Source: DASQFI01 sp035633215
GTDB taxonomy: Bacteria; Acidobacteriota; Vicinamibacteria; Vicinamibacterales; SCN-69-37
DNA: 64,000 bases
Direction of reading: 5' to 3'
NCBI GenBank assembly: GCA_035633215.1
Contig: DASQFI010000058.1
Span: 124,001-188,000 of the forward strand
The notes under the pieces are model-generated. The model was not told the DNA's origin, searched no databases, and was given only the letters and a program-made list of their open reading frames with translations. Of the stretch, positions 49,056 to 59,140 are shown one piece after another; within the stretch, counting starts at the first letter, position 1, and the number at the start of each line of letters is the position of its first letter. The position numbers and the translations under genes were made by a program.

Positions 49056-50581
49056 CCGTGGCTTCGCAAGGGTGGCGCACCGAGGCCCTCTGGCTGGCCG
49101 GCACAATCGGCGCGATTGCCGGGCTCGTGCACTTTTACGTCGTCTGGCTCAACGTCACCAATCCGACGATTGCAGCCCTGTCGTTCCTGCTGATCGTGTT
49201 CGTCGCCGCGGCGGTATCGACGCTGCGGGTGGCGGTCGTCGGATCGTTCGTCTCCGCGCTGTGCTTCAACTTCTTTTTTCTGCCGCCGGTCGGGACGCTC
49301 ACGATTGCCGATCCCCAGAACTGGGTGGCGCTGCTGACCCTGCTGCTGGTGAGCGTGTTCGTGAGCCGGCTGTCCACACGCGCCCGCGCGCGCGAGAGCG
49401 AGGCCGTCGCCCGGCGCAATGAGCTCGCGCGCCTCTTCGATCTCACTCGCGACATCCTGCTCACGCCGGACGAGCAGGACCCGATTGCGGCGATCGCCGG
49501 ACACGTCGCGCGCCGATTCAGGATCGCCCGCGTCACAATCTTCAAGCCCGGCCCGGCCGGGTGGGAATCTCACTCGGCCGGAGCGCCGCTCATCGTCGCC
49601 GAAGCCGACCTCACCACGCTGATGACGCACGCGCGCACCCGGCTCGAATTCGATGCCACGTCCCGTACGTATGCCGGCGCCGGCCGCGTCCGAGCGGCCG
49701 ACGGTCTCGTCTGGGTCGAACCGCTGCGCCTCGGGACGTTGGGCATCGGGCTGCTGGCGCTCGCGACCGACGACATCGAGCCTGGCACCCGCGACGCCAT
49801 CGCAGGCGTCACGGCGATCGCCATCGAGCGTTTCCAGCTCCTCGGCGAACGCAAGGACGCAGAGCTGATCCGGCGCAGTGCGGAGCTGAAATCGGCGCTG
49901 CTCGCCGCCCTGAGCCACGACCTCCGGACCCCGCTGACCGCGCTTCGGGTGGCCGCCGACAACCTCACGACGAGTCCGATGCCGGAGCGCGAGCGGCAGG
50001 CACAGGCCGATCTCATGCGCACCGAGATTGCGCGCCTGACCCGGCTCTTCGAGAACATCGCGGAGATGGCGAGAATCGAGGCGAAGGCGGTGTCGGCCGA
50101 GCTCCAATGGGTCCACCCGGGCGAGATCGTCGAAAGCGCGCTGCAACAGCTCGGCGACACCATCGATCGGCGGCGTGTTGCCGTGACGTTCGGGCAGGAA
50201 GGGAGCCTCGTGCGCGTTGACCCCCGGCTGACCTCGACGGCGCTCGCGCGCATCGTCGAGAATGCCGCGGACTACTCGCCGGCAGGGTCGCCGATCGCCA
50301 TCGATGTTTCGGCGGCAACCGGCGAGCTGAGGATCTCGATCCGCGATCGCGGCGCCGGCATCACCCCCGAAGACCGCGAGCGGCTGTTCGAGCGGTTCTA
50401 TCGCGGCGCCGCTGGGGGGCAGCGCTTCGGTACGGGGATGGGCCTGGCGATCACCCGCGGCCTGCTCGCCGCCGAGCACGGTCGCGTCTGGGCGGAGAAT
50501 CACCCGGACGGCGGGGCCGTGTTCACGCTCGCCATTCCCACCGACACGCGCGAGGCGATCTCGCTGGAGGAACGCGCGTGA
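49052..50581 (+). CDS. kdpD: KdpD-type histidine kinase (C-terminal half only)
   Basis: This 509-aa sensor kinase has a DUF4118 block of helices at residues 10-105 (FFFLPPVGTLTIADPQNW), a GAF-like region (about 120-275), the H-box ALSHDLRTPLTALR with His289, and HATPase motifs NAADYSPAGSP, DRGAGI and GTGMGLAITRGL. The N-terminal KdpD ATP-binding and USP domains of classic KdpD are missing; they are encoded separately at 57501-58649. The gene overlaps both the transporter before it and kdpE after it by 4 bp. Confidence 0.88.
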   Translation: MTVASQGWRTEALWLAGTIGAIAGLVHFYVVWLNVTNPTIAALSFLLIVFVAAAVSTLRVAVVGSFVSALCFNFFFLPPVGTLTIADPQNWVALLTLLLVSVFVSRLSTRARARESEAVARRNELARLFDLTRDILLTPDEQDPIAAIAGHVARRFRIARVTIFKPGPAGWESHSAGAPLIVAEADLTTLMTHARTRLEFDATSRTYAGAGRVRAADGLVWVEPLRLGTLGIGLLALATDDIEPGTRDAIAGVTAIAIERFQLLGERKDAELIRRSAELKSALLAALSHDLRTPLTALRVAADNLTTSPMPERERQAQADLMRTEIARLTRLFENIAEMARIEAKAVSAELQWVHPGEIVESALQQLGDTIDRRRVAVTFGQEGSLVRVDPRLTSTALARIVENAADYSPAGSPIAIDVSAATGELRISIRDRGAGITPEDRERLFERFYRGAAGGQRFGTGMGLAITRGLLAAEHGRVWAENHPDGGAVFTLAIPTDTREAISLEERA

Positions 50582-51273
50582 CGCGGCCGGCCCGCATTCT
50601 GCTCGTGGACGACGAGGTATCGATTCAACGCGCGGTGGAACCGCTGCTCCGGTCGCGCGGGTATGACGTGGATGTGGCCGGTACCGCACGGGATGCGCTG
50701 GCCGCCTTCGACCGGCAGCTGCCGGATCTGATTGTGCTCGATCTCGGTCTGCCGGACGGCGACGGGATCGACGTGTGTCGTCAGGTGCGCGAGCGCGCGG
50801 ACCTCCCGATCATCGTCCTGTCCGCCCGCGGCCGAGAGCAGGACAAGGTCGCCGCGCTCGATCAGGGCGCCGACGACTTCATCACGAAGCCGTTCGGCCC
50901 CGAGGAGCTGCTGGCGCGGATTCGCGTCGCGCTGCGGCGTGTGTCCGCCACCCAGGGCGCTGACGCGGGTCAGTTCCGCGCCGGTGAGCTCACGATCGAC
51001 TATGACCGCCGCCGGGTCGTACGCGATGAGAAGGAGATCCGCCTCACGCCGAAGGAGTTCGAGCTCCTGTCGCTTCTCGCGCGAAATCACGACAGAGTGC
51101 TGACGCATCGCGCAATCCTGCGCGCGATTTGGGGACCCAATGCGGTCGAGCAACCCGAACACCTCTGGACGCTCGTGGCGCAAGTCAGACGGAAAGTCGA
51201 GAAGGACCCCACCAACCCGCAATACCTCCTGAGCGAGCCCTGGGTGGGCTACCGCTTCGCTTCAGGCAGCTGA
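50578..51273 (+). CDS. kdpE: KdpE-like response regulator
   Basis: This 231-aa OmpR-type regulator has a receiver domain with acidic pocket DDE at 11-13, phospho-acceptor Asp55 (VLDLGLPDGDG), Thr/Ser and Lys switch residues (VLSAR, ITKPFG), then a winged-helix output domain (LTPKEFELLSLLARN, LWTLVAQVRRKVEKDP, GVGYRF-like WVGYRFASG). It starts with GTG 50578, overlapping the kinase stop. It probably activates the kdp structural genes that start just downstream. Confidence 0.92.
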   Translation: MTRPARILLVDDEVSIQRAVEPLLRSRGYDVDVAGTARDALAAFDRQLPDLIVLDLGLPDGDGIDVCRQVRERADLPIIVLSARGREQDKVAALDQGADDFITKPFGPEELLARIRVALRRVSATQGADAGQFRAGELTIDYDRRRVVRDEKEIRLTPKEFELLSLLARNHDRVLTHRAILRAIWGPNAVEQPEHLWTLVAQVRRKVEKDPTNPQYLLSEPWVGYRFASGS

Positions 51274-51283
51274 CCAGAATCCG

Positions 51284-51362
51284 CTGAAAATCGTCCAATT
51301 TCAGATCTTCAGCAACTTCTCAGACACTCCTTCGGCCATTTTCAGGCCGCCCTTCCTATGCT
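51284..51362 (+). promoter_or_regulatory. Promoter/operator region of the kdp structural genes
   Basis: CTGAAA (51284-51289) and TTTCAG (51299-51304) form an inverted repeat, and another TTTCAG follows near 51340. TATGCT (51357-51362) is a fair -10 box close to the ATG at 51369. This 95-bp gap is the only break in a tightly packed run and is the likely KdpE target. Confidence 0.45.
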
Positions 51363-51368
51363 CGAAGC

Positions 51369-52781
51369 ATGGAAGAACGACGGGACAAGATCGCGCGTCG
51401 CGCGGTTGTCAGCGCTGTGCTCGTCGCTGGCGCCGGTGCCGCCTGGCTGGTTGCGGTGGCCCCTGCGGGTTTCGGATTCGCGGGCGCCGTTGGTGTGGCC
51501 GTGGTGTGGTGCGTCTGGCTCGAGCGCCATCCGGAATCACACCGGACAATTCCCGAACCCGCGCCCGACGGAGGATCGCGAATCGTCCCCGAACCGCGCG
51601 GCGCGACAGACATCAGAAGGGCGGCCCTCGTGCTTCTGATCCTGCTCAGCAGCGCGACCGTGGTCGTCGCGCAAACTCCTCCGTCCCCGCCCCCTGCCAG
51701 CCCGCCGCCACAGACTGGAAGTGAGTCTCCGCTGGAGGGCTGGATGCTCGCGACGACGTTGGAGGGCTACTACCAGTGGAACGTCAACCGGCCTTCCGAT
51801 CGCATCAACCTGCTCCGCGCGTACGACACGCGCGCCAATGTCTTCAGCATCCAGCAGGCGGTTCTGCTGGTCGAAAAAGCCCCAGACGTCGCCAACGGAC
51901 GGCGCGCCGGGATGCGGCTCGACCTTCAATTCGGGCAGGCCACCGAGACCGTGCAGGGCGGCGCGGCCAACGAGCCGCGTCCGAATGTCTACCGGCACGT
52001 CTGGCAGGCGTACGGCTCGTACATCCTTCCGCTGGGACGCGACGTCCAGATCGACTTCGGCAAGTTCGCATCGAACCTGGGCTACGAGACGAACTACGCG
52101 AAGGACAACAACAACTTCTCTCGGGCGTACCTCTTCAATTTCCTGCCGTTCTACCACAGCGGTTTGCGCACGACGATTCCAGTGAACGACAAGCTGACGC
52201 TGATGTACATGCTGACGAACGGCATCCAGCAGACCGAAGACTTCAACAACTTCAAGTCGAATCACGTCGCGGCCGTCATCAAGCCGGCGTCGAAAGTGAC
52301 GTGGACCGTGAACTACTACTTTGGCCAGGAACAGCCGGATGGCGGCGAGCCGGATGGCCCGGACGGATTCTTCCGCGTGTTCGACACGTACGTCGCGTTC
52401 GCACCGACCGATCGGGCGTCGTTCGGTCTCGACGTCAATCGCGTCACAAGCGAGGTGACCCGCGGCGGTCCTGAAGGCAGGCTCACGGGCCTTGGCGCCT
52501 ACGCGCGCTATCTGGTCACGACGCCGGCTGCGCTCGCGCTGCGGTACGAGTGGCTCGACGATGACGGGGGGCTGTTTGGCGGAGTCCCGCAGGTGCTCCA
52601 GGAAATCACGGTCACGGCCGAGCACAAGTTCTCAGACGGCTTCCTCGCCCGCGGCGAGTTCCGGCGCGATTGGTCGGACACGGTCTTCTTTCCGGCCCAC
52701 GATCTCGAGCTGAGGAAGGGACAGAACACCGTGCTCGTTGGCCTGGTCTGGTGGATGGGCAACAAGAAAGGCCCTTACTAA
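51369..52781 (+). CDS. Outer-membrane beta-barrel protein (BBP2/OmpL-like) in the kdp operon
   Basis: This 470-aa protein begins with an unusual N-terminus: two hydrophobic segments (VVSAVLVAGAGAAWLVAV, GAVGVAVVWCVWL), then a hydrophilic linker, then a typical signal-like stretch (LVLLILLSSATVVVAQTPP) at residues 86-105 and a Pro-rich spacer. From about 120 on it is a barrel with repeated amphipathic strands (GWMLATTLEGYYQWNVN, HVWQAYGSYILPLG, ending VLVGLVWWMGNKKGPY). GTG 51630, with GAAGG upstream, would give the barrel alone; otherwise two proteins are fused. Its position suggests ion passage through the outer membrane. Confidence 0.72.
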   Translation: MEERRDKIARRAVVSAVLVAGAGAAWLVAVAPAGFGFAGAVGVAVVWCVWLERHPESHRTIPEPAPDGGSRIVPEPRGATDIRRAALVLLILLSSATVVVAQTPPSPPPASPPPQTGSESPLEGWMLATTLEGYYQWNVNRPSDRINLLRAYDTRANVFSIQQAVLLVEKAPDVANGRRAGMRLDLQFGQATETVQGGAANEPRPNVYRHVWQAYGSYILPLGRDVQIDFGKFASNLGYETNYAKDNNNFSRAYLFNFLPFYHSGLRTTIPVNDKLTLMYMLTNGIQQTEDFNNFKSNHVAAVIKPASKVTWTVNYYFGQEQPDGGEPDGPDGFFRVFDTYVAFAPTDRASFGLDVNRVTSEVTRGGPEGRLTGLGAYARYLVTTPAALALRYEWLDDDGGLFGGVPQVLQEITVTAEHKFSDGFLARGEFRRDWSDTVFFPAHDLELRKGQNTVLVGLVWWMGNKKGPY

Positions 52782-52861
52782 TGCTGCTCGGAATGGTCGT
52801 GCTCGGCCTGGTGACGTTCGCCGCGATGTTCGGCTTCGTCAGGCTCTGCGATCGCGTCTAG
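52781..52861 (+). CDS. 26-aa single-helix protein before kdpF
   Basis: The ATG at 52781 overlaps the TAA of the barrel gene. The product is one hydrophobic helix ending FVRLCDRV. Tiny proteins with this ending are found next to kdpF in several kdp operons, as far as I recall, so it is likely real, although its role is unknown. Confidence 0.6.
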   Translation: MLLGMVVLGLVTFAAMFGFVRLCDRV

Positions 52862-52869
52862 GTGCCGTC

Positions 52870-52950
52870 ATGACGATACTCGCGTTGACACGGAGCGTGG
52901 CCGCGTTCGCGTATCTCGTATACGCCATGCTGCGCCCGGAGAAGTTCTGA
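52870..52950 (+). CDS. kdpF: KdpF-like 26-aa subunit
   Basis: The ATG at 52870 gives a single helix and the ending YAMLRPEKF. The LRPExF tail is the KdpF signature. KdpF stabilises the KdpABC complex in the membrane. It ends 6 bp before kdpA. Confidence 0.85.
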   Translation: MTILALTRSVAAFAYLVYAMLRPEKF

Positions 52951-52956
52951 GGCGTG

Positions 52957-54768
52957 ATGAGCACTGACGTCCTTGCCGTCGCCGTCACGCTGCTGTTCAC
53001 GATCGGCACGAGCCTGATCATCGGCCGCTACATGTTCAAGGTCTTCACGGGCGGCCGGACGATGCTCGATCCCGTTCTCGTGCCGATCGAGCGGCTCGTG
53101 CTCCGCGTCACGGGGGTGAATCCGGCCGACCAGCAGGACTGGAAGCGGTACGCCACGTCGCTCCTCGTCTCGAATGTCTGCATGTGGATCGCGACGTTCG
53201 CGATCGTGTCGCTGCAGCGGATGCTGCCGTTGAATCCCGATGCCATCGCGAACATGGAGCCGACGCTCTCGTTCAACACGATCTCGAGCTTCACGACGAA
53301 TACGAACCTGCAGCACTACAGCGGCGAGACAGGGCTGTCGTACTTCTCCCAGATCTTCGTCATCAGCTTCCTGCAGTTCGTGACCGCCGCGACGGGCGTG
53401 GCCGCCTGCATTGCGATCATCCGCGGACTGGCCGGCAACCGGCTGACGACGCTCGGGCCGTTCTCACTGCCCCGCAGAGCAGAACCGCCCAGTACCCCGA
53501 GACATTCGGGCCAATTCCAGCAACCAGCTCAAGACAGGACAGTGAGAACGGCCCTCGGCAACTTCTATGTCGATCTCACCCGGGCCACGGTCCGCGTGTT
53601 CCTGCCCCTGGCGATTCTGGTGGCCGTGATCCTGATGTGGCAGGGCACGCCAATGACCCTCGACGGCGCCGCCCAGGCCACGACGCTGGAGGGCGCGCCG
53701 CAGCCGATCGCGCGCGGAGTCACCGCGAGCGTCGTCTCGATCAAGCAGCTCGGCACGAACGGCGGCGGCTACTTCGGTCCGAACTCGACCCATCCTTACG
53801 AAAACCCGACCCCGCTCGCCAATTTCGTCGAGACCTGGTCCATCACCATCATCCCGATGGCGATGGTGTGGACGCTCGGCTACATGCTCTCCCGGCGCCG
53901 GCTTGCGGTGGTCATCTTCGCGACCATGCTGGCGCTCTACATCCCGATGGTCGTCTTTGCGGTCGGGCAAGAGGCGGGCGGCAATCCCGCCATCGCGCGG
54001 ATGGGCGTGGACCAGTCCACCGGCTCGATGGAAGGCAAGGAGGTCCGGTTTGGCGCCGGACTCTCCGCGTTCTGGGCGGTGACGACCACCGTCACGTCCA
54101 ACGGATCCGTGAATTCGATGCACGACTCGCTGACGCCACTTGGCGGCCTGATGCCGCTTGTCGGCATGTGGCTCAACAACATCTTCGGGGGCGTCGGCGT
54201 CGGCTTCATCAACATGCTGATCTTCGTCGTCGTCGCGGTGTTCGTGGCGGGGATGATGATCGGACGCACGCCGGAGTTTCTGGGCAAGAAGGTCGAGGCA
54301 AAGGAGATGAAGCTCGCGAGCCTGGCGCTTCTCTGGCACCCGCTCGCGATTCTCGTGGGGACCGCAGTCGCCTGCTACGTGTGGGCGACGACGTCTGATC
54401 CCGGGTCGGCGCTCGGGTGGCTCAAGAATCCGGGACCGCACGGCTTCTCCGAGATGCTGTACGAGTTCACGTCGTCGGCGGCGAACAACGGTTCCGGCTT
54501 CGAGGGCCTTGGCGACAACACGCCGTTCTGGAACATCTCGACGGGACTCGTGATGCTGCTCTCGCGCTACATCCCGATCATCGCGCCGCTGGCCCTGGCC
54601 GGCGTGCTGGCGGCCAAGCCCGCCGCTCCGGAAACCGCGGGCTCGCTGCGGATCGACAGCGCGACGTTTGGTTTCACGCTCTGGGCCGTCATCGTGATTC
54701 TCGGCCTGCTGATGTTCATGCCGGTGGCCGTGCTCGGGCCGATTGCGGAGCATCTGGCGCTTCGGTAG
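52957..54768 (+). CDS. kdpA: KdpA, K+-channel-like subunit, with 34-residue in-frame insert
   Basis: This 603-aa subunit forms the K+ selectivity pathway of KdpFABC. The four filter regions are present: SFTTNTNLQHYSGE, QLGTNGGGYFGPNS, TTTVTSNGSVNS and SAANNGSGFEG. Between LAGNRLTT and GNFYVDLTR, a 34-residue segment (GPFSLPRR to TVRTAL) is encoded by palindromic element copy K and its target duplication. Relatives read directly from this loop into LGNFxVDLTR, so removing 102 bp gives a normal KdpA of 569 residues. The loop lies between membrane segments and is probably cytosolic. ATG 52957 is preferred over GTG 52954. Confidence 0.93.
   Translation: MSTDVLAVAVTLLFTIGTSLIIGRYMFKVFTGGRTMLDPVLVPIERLVLRVTGVNPADQQDWKRYATSLLVSNVCMWIATFAIVSLQRMLPLNPDAIANMEPTLSFNTISSFTTNTNLQHYSGETGLSYFSQIFVISFLQFVTAATGVAACIAIIRGLAGNRLTTLGPFSLPRRAEPPSTPRHSGQFQQPAQDRTVRTALGNFYVDLTRATVRVFLPLAILVAVILMWQGTPMTLDGAAQATTLEGAPQPIARGVTASVVSIKQLGTNGGGYFGPNSTHPYENPTPLANFVETWSITIIPMAMVWTLGYMLSRRRLAVVIFATMLALYIPMVVFAVGQEAGGNPAIARMGVDQSTGSMEGKEVRFGAGLSAFWAVTTTVTSNGSVNSMHDSLTPLGGLMPLVGMWLNNIFGGVGVGFINMLIFVVVAVFVAGMMIGRTPEFLGKKVEAKEMKLASLALLWHPLAILVGTAVACYVWATTSDPGSALGWLKNPGPHGFSEMLYEFTSSAANNGSGFEGLGDNTPFWNISTGLVMLLSRYIPIIAPLALAGVLAAKPAAPETAGSLRIDSATFGFTLWAVIVILGLLMFMPVAVLGPIAEHLALR
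53456..53553 (-). mobile_element. Palindromic element copy K (98 bp) inside kdpA
   Basis: The ends are GGCCGTTCTCACTG and CAGTGAGAACGGCC, with CTCG on both sides (53452-53455 and 53554-53557). The interior, read on the minus strand, resembles copy A (shared GCTGGA and AATGTC blocks). It lies in the opposite orientation relative to its host gene from copy A, and yet it is open in the host frame. Inner terminal bases co-vary between copies (CACTG/CAGTG here, CACGT/ACGTG in A and C, CACTT/AAGTG in B), so pairing is kept. Confidence 0.88.
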
Positions 54769-54869
54769 CCCCGCGGCGGGTTGTGCCGCGGCCAGCCCAA
54801 AAGGGCGTCGCGCGAAGCGCGTAAAGCGAGCGGGGGTGGGGCCCCGCGAGCGAGTAAAGGAAGAAGACA
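54769..54869. repeat. Intergenic repeat-rich spacer between kdpA and kdpC
   Basis: This 101-bp gap interrupts an otherwise overlapping operon. It contains small inverted repeats (CCGCGGCGGGTTGTGCCGCGG, shown here as arms CCGCGG and CCGCGG) and the string TGGGGCCCCGCGAGCGA. The minus strand near 62890-62912 has nearly the same string. It may be a second, decayed intergenic repeat family. A GGAAGAAG ribosome site precedes kdpC. Confidence 0.45.
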
Positions 54870-55439
54870 ATGCTGACCGAAATAAAACGAGGTTTGCTGT
54901 TCACGCTCGTCACGATGGTCCTCCTCGGCGGCGCGTACAACGCGCTCCTGTGGGGCATTGGCCGGGTGGCGTTTCGGGACCAGACCGACGGCAGCCTCAT
55001 TCGTCGCGACGACGGCGCCATCGTCGGGTCGCGATTGATCGCGCAGAAGTTCAGCCGGCCCGAGTACTTCCACCCGCGACCCTCTGGTGTCGACTACAAC
55101 GCCGCCGCGACGGGAGGCACGAACTACGGACCGTCCAATCCGGACCAACTGAAAGCGGTGCAGGAACGGACCGACGCCGTAGTGGCGCTCGAAGGGGTCG
55201 CTCCTGGTCAGGTGCCGTCGGAAATGGTCACCGCGAGCGGCGCCGGGCTCGACCCGCACATTCCGCCGGCCGCCGCCGAGCTGCAGGCGGCGCGTGTGGC
55301 GCGCGCGCGGAACCTGCCGATCGAAAAGGTGCGCGAACTGATTCGGACGCACACGGCCGGGCCGACGTTCGGGTTTCTCGGCCGCGCCCGCGTGAACGTG
55401 CTCGAGCTCAACCTCGCGCTCGACGGCATCGAGCAGTAG
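54870..55439 (+). CDS. kdpC: KdpC subunit
   Basis: This 189-aa protein has one N-terminal helix (LLFTLVTMVLLGGAYNALLWGIG), then the conserved GSRLIAQKFSRPEYFHPRPSG, YNAAATGGTNYGPSNP and a C-terminal VNVLELNLALD. KdpC is the periplasmic-facing stabiliser of the complex. It lies between kdpA and kdpB here, whereas the usual order is A-B-C. It ends 6 bp before kdpB. Confidence 0.94.
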   Translation: MLTEIKRGLLFTLVTMVLLGGAYNALLWGIGRVAFRDQTDGSLIRRDDGAIVGSRLIAQKFSRPEYFHPRPSGVDYNAAATGGTNYGPSNPDQLKAVQERTDAVVALEGVAPGQVPSEMVTASGAGLDPHIPPAAAELQAARVARARNLPIEKVRELIRTHTAGPTFGFLGRARVNVLELNLALDGIEQ

Positions 55440-55445
55440 GAGACC

Positions 55446-57488
<2,043 letters not shown>

Positions 57489-57500
57489 GGAGGCCGGCGC

Positions 57501-58649
57501 ATGCCTGCGACCGAGCCGCGCCCGACCGCTGACGCGCTGCTGGCGCGGATCAAGGAACATGACCGGGCGCGCCTGCGCATTTACATCGGCGCCGCACCGG
57601 GCGTCGGCAAGACGTACGCGATGCTCCGCGAGGCGCATGCCCTCCGCGCGCGAGGGCTCGATGTCGTCGTGGGCTTTGTCGAAACCTACGGTCGCAGCGA
57701 CACCCAGGCGCAGCTGGGGGATCTCGAGGTCATCCCCCGCCGGCCCGTCGAGTACCGCGGTACGACGATGGAGGAGATGGACGTGGACGCGATCGTCCGG
57801 CGCAAACCGCAGGTCTGCGTCGTGGACGAGCTGGCCCACACGAACGTGCCGGGCAGCCGCAATACCAAGCGCCACGAGGACGTGCTCGAGATCCTGGACG
57901 CCGGCATCCACGTGATGACCGCCGTCAACATCCAGCACCTGGAAACGCTGAACGACGCGGTCGCGCGCGCCACCGGCGTGCGCGTGCGCGAGACTGTTCC
58001 AGATACGTTCCTGGATCGCGCCGACGAAGTGATCAACGTCGATGTGACCGTCGAGGAACTGCGCAGCCGCCTCAGGGAAGGGAAGATCTACAAGCCCGAG
58101 AAGATCGAGCAGGCCCTCACCAATTTCTTCAGGAAGGGCAACCTCTCGACGCTGCGCGAGCTGGCGCTGCGGGCGGTCGCCGACGAGGTTGGCGAAAAGG
58201 CATCGAGCTACCGGACACGCGAAGGGCTGGAGCCGGCGCTCATTCCCGAGCGTGTGATGGTGGCGATGAGCTCATACGCGGAGGCGGGCCGGGTCATCCG
58301 GACCGGCGCGCGAATTGCCGGACGTCTGGGCGCGCGGTGGTACGCCGTCTATGTCGAGACGCCCCGCGAGCAGTCGAACTCCATGCCGGTCGATTCGCGG
58401 ACCACGCTCGATCGCAGCATCGCGCTGGCCGAAAGCCTCGGTGCAACAGTGGTCCGCGTCAAGGCGGCCAAACCGGCGGATGGCTTGATCGCGTTCGCAC
58501 GGCGTGAAGGGATCACGCACGTCATCTTTGGCCAGAGCCAACGCTCGCGATGGGAGGTGCTCCTGCGGGGCTCGGTGATCGAGCGGTTTCTGCGGGAAGT
58601 GCCGGATGCGGCGGTTCAGGTCGTCCCGGTCGGTGAGTCGGGCAGCTAG
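57501..58649 (+). CDS. KdpD N-terminal sensor (KdpD + USP domains) as a separate protein
   Basis: This 382-aa soluble protein has the KdpD domain with Walker A GAAPGVGKTY (about 30-39) and VVDELAHTN, then a universal-stress-protein domain (about 250-375, VMVAMSSYAEAGRVIRTGARIAG to HVIFGQSQRSRWEVLLRGSV). In standard KdpD these are fused to the kinase; here the kinase half is at 49052. AGGAGG precedes ATG 57501. USP domains of some KdpD proteins bind c-di-AMP, which would link this protein to the riboswitch upstream (inference). The stop TAG lies in the CTAG before element end D. Confidence 0.9.
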   Translation: MPATEPRPTADALLARIKEHDRARLRIYIGAAPGVGKTYAMLREAHALRARGLDVVVGFVETYGRSDTQAQLGDLEVIPRRPVEYRGTTMEEMDVDAIVRRKPQVCVVDELAHTNVPGSRNTKRHEDVLEILDAGIHVMTAVNIQHLETLNDAVARATGVRVRETVPDTFLDRADEVINVDVTVEELRSRLREGKIYKPEKIEQALTNFFRKGNLSTLRELALRAVADEVGEKASSYRTREGLEPALIPERVMVAMSSYAEAGRVIRTGARIAGRLGARWYAVYVETPREQSNSMPVDSRTTLDRSIALAESLGATVVRVKAAKPADGLIAFARREGITHVIFGQSQRSRWEVLLRGSVIERFLREVPDAAVQVVPVGESGS

Positions 58650-58665
58650 AGCCGTTCTCACTTCC
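58650..58665 (+). mobile_element. Single end of the palindromic element family (copy D)
   Basis: AGCCGTTCTCACTT follows CTAG (58646-58649), exactly as at the left ends of the other copies. No matching right end is found within 150 bp, so this is a decayed or truncated copy. It sits on the stop codon of the KdpD sensor gene. Confidence 0.55.
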
Positions 58666-58670
58666 GCCGC

Positions 58671-58871
58671 CTATTCCATCGGCGTCTCACCCTCGATGCG
58701 CCGAATCAGACTCAGCGCGCGTTCACGGAGATCGGCCGCATCATGAGCGATCTGCGCCTCGCCGATGTGTTCGAGCCGCGGGACCCGGCGGTCGAGGGCT
58801 TCGATCAACCGATACAAATCGCCCAGCATCTCCCGGGCGTGCGCGACCTTGTCCTGTTTCGTGATCAGCAT
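58671..58871 (-). CDS. Small helical protein (66 aa)
   Basis: The ATG at 58871 has GAGAGAAG upstream. The product is polar and almost entirely helical (DKVAHAREMLGDLYRLIEALDRR, DLRERALSLIRRIEGE), probably a coiled coil. It lies downstream of the RpoZ-like gene on the same strand. I recognise no named family. A longer start at 58904 is possible. Confidence 0.55.
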   Translation of the reverse strand: MLITKQDKVAHAREMLGDLYRLIEALDRRVPRLEHIGEAQIAHDAADLRERALSLIRRIEGETPME

Positions 58872-58922
58872 GGCTTCTCTCGCGGTCTCTCTCGGACCTT
58901 CCAACGGCCCGCCGACCCAGTC

Positions 58923-59102
58923 TCACGCCGACTTGCGCGGCAGGCTGGACACCTTGCCCTCGCCGACCTCGCGTCGAGCGGTCGTCGTCAGCTTGCCGGC
59001 CGCCGGTACGAGAGGAACGCAGCCGCGCATCAGTTGCGCCGTCCGGAGCGCCGCGAGCGTGACGAACTCGAACTTTCCGAGCTGAGAGGGGTCAAACGCC
59101 AT
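58923..59102 (-). CDS. RNA polymerase omega-subunit (RpoZ)-like small protein
   Basis: This 59-aa protein starts at ATG 59102, with AAGGAG eight bases upstream. KFEFVTLAALRTAQLMRGCVP matches the conserved omega core (FEFVxxAAxRAxQLMxG), and TTARREVGEGKV matches the following helix. It is shorter than a typical omega subunit and no gmk or other housekeeping neighbour is present, so it may be an accessory paralogue. Confidence 0.75.
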   Translation of the reverse strand: MAFDPSQLGKFEFVTLAALRTAQLMRGCVPLVPAAGKLTTTARREVGEGKVSSLPRKSA

Positions 59103-59140
59103 CAGAACTCCTTGACCGGGTGATGGTCCGGCCAGTGGAT

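Noticed and set aside
58650..58760. A full fifth copy of the palindromic element after the KdpD sensor gene
   Set aside because: Only one end is present; no GTGAGAACGGCC-like right end is found in the following 150 bp, so it is listed as a single end only.
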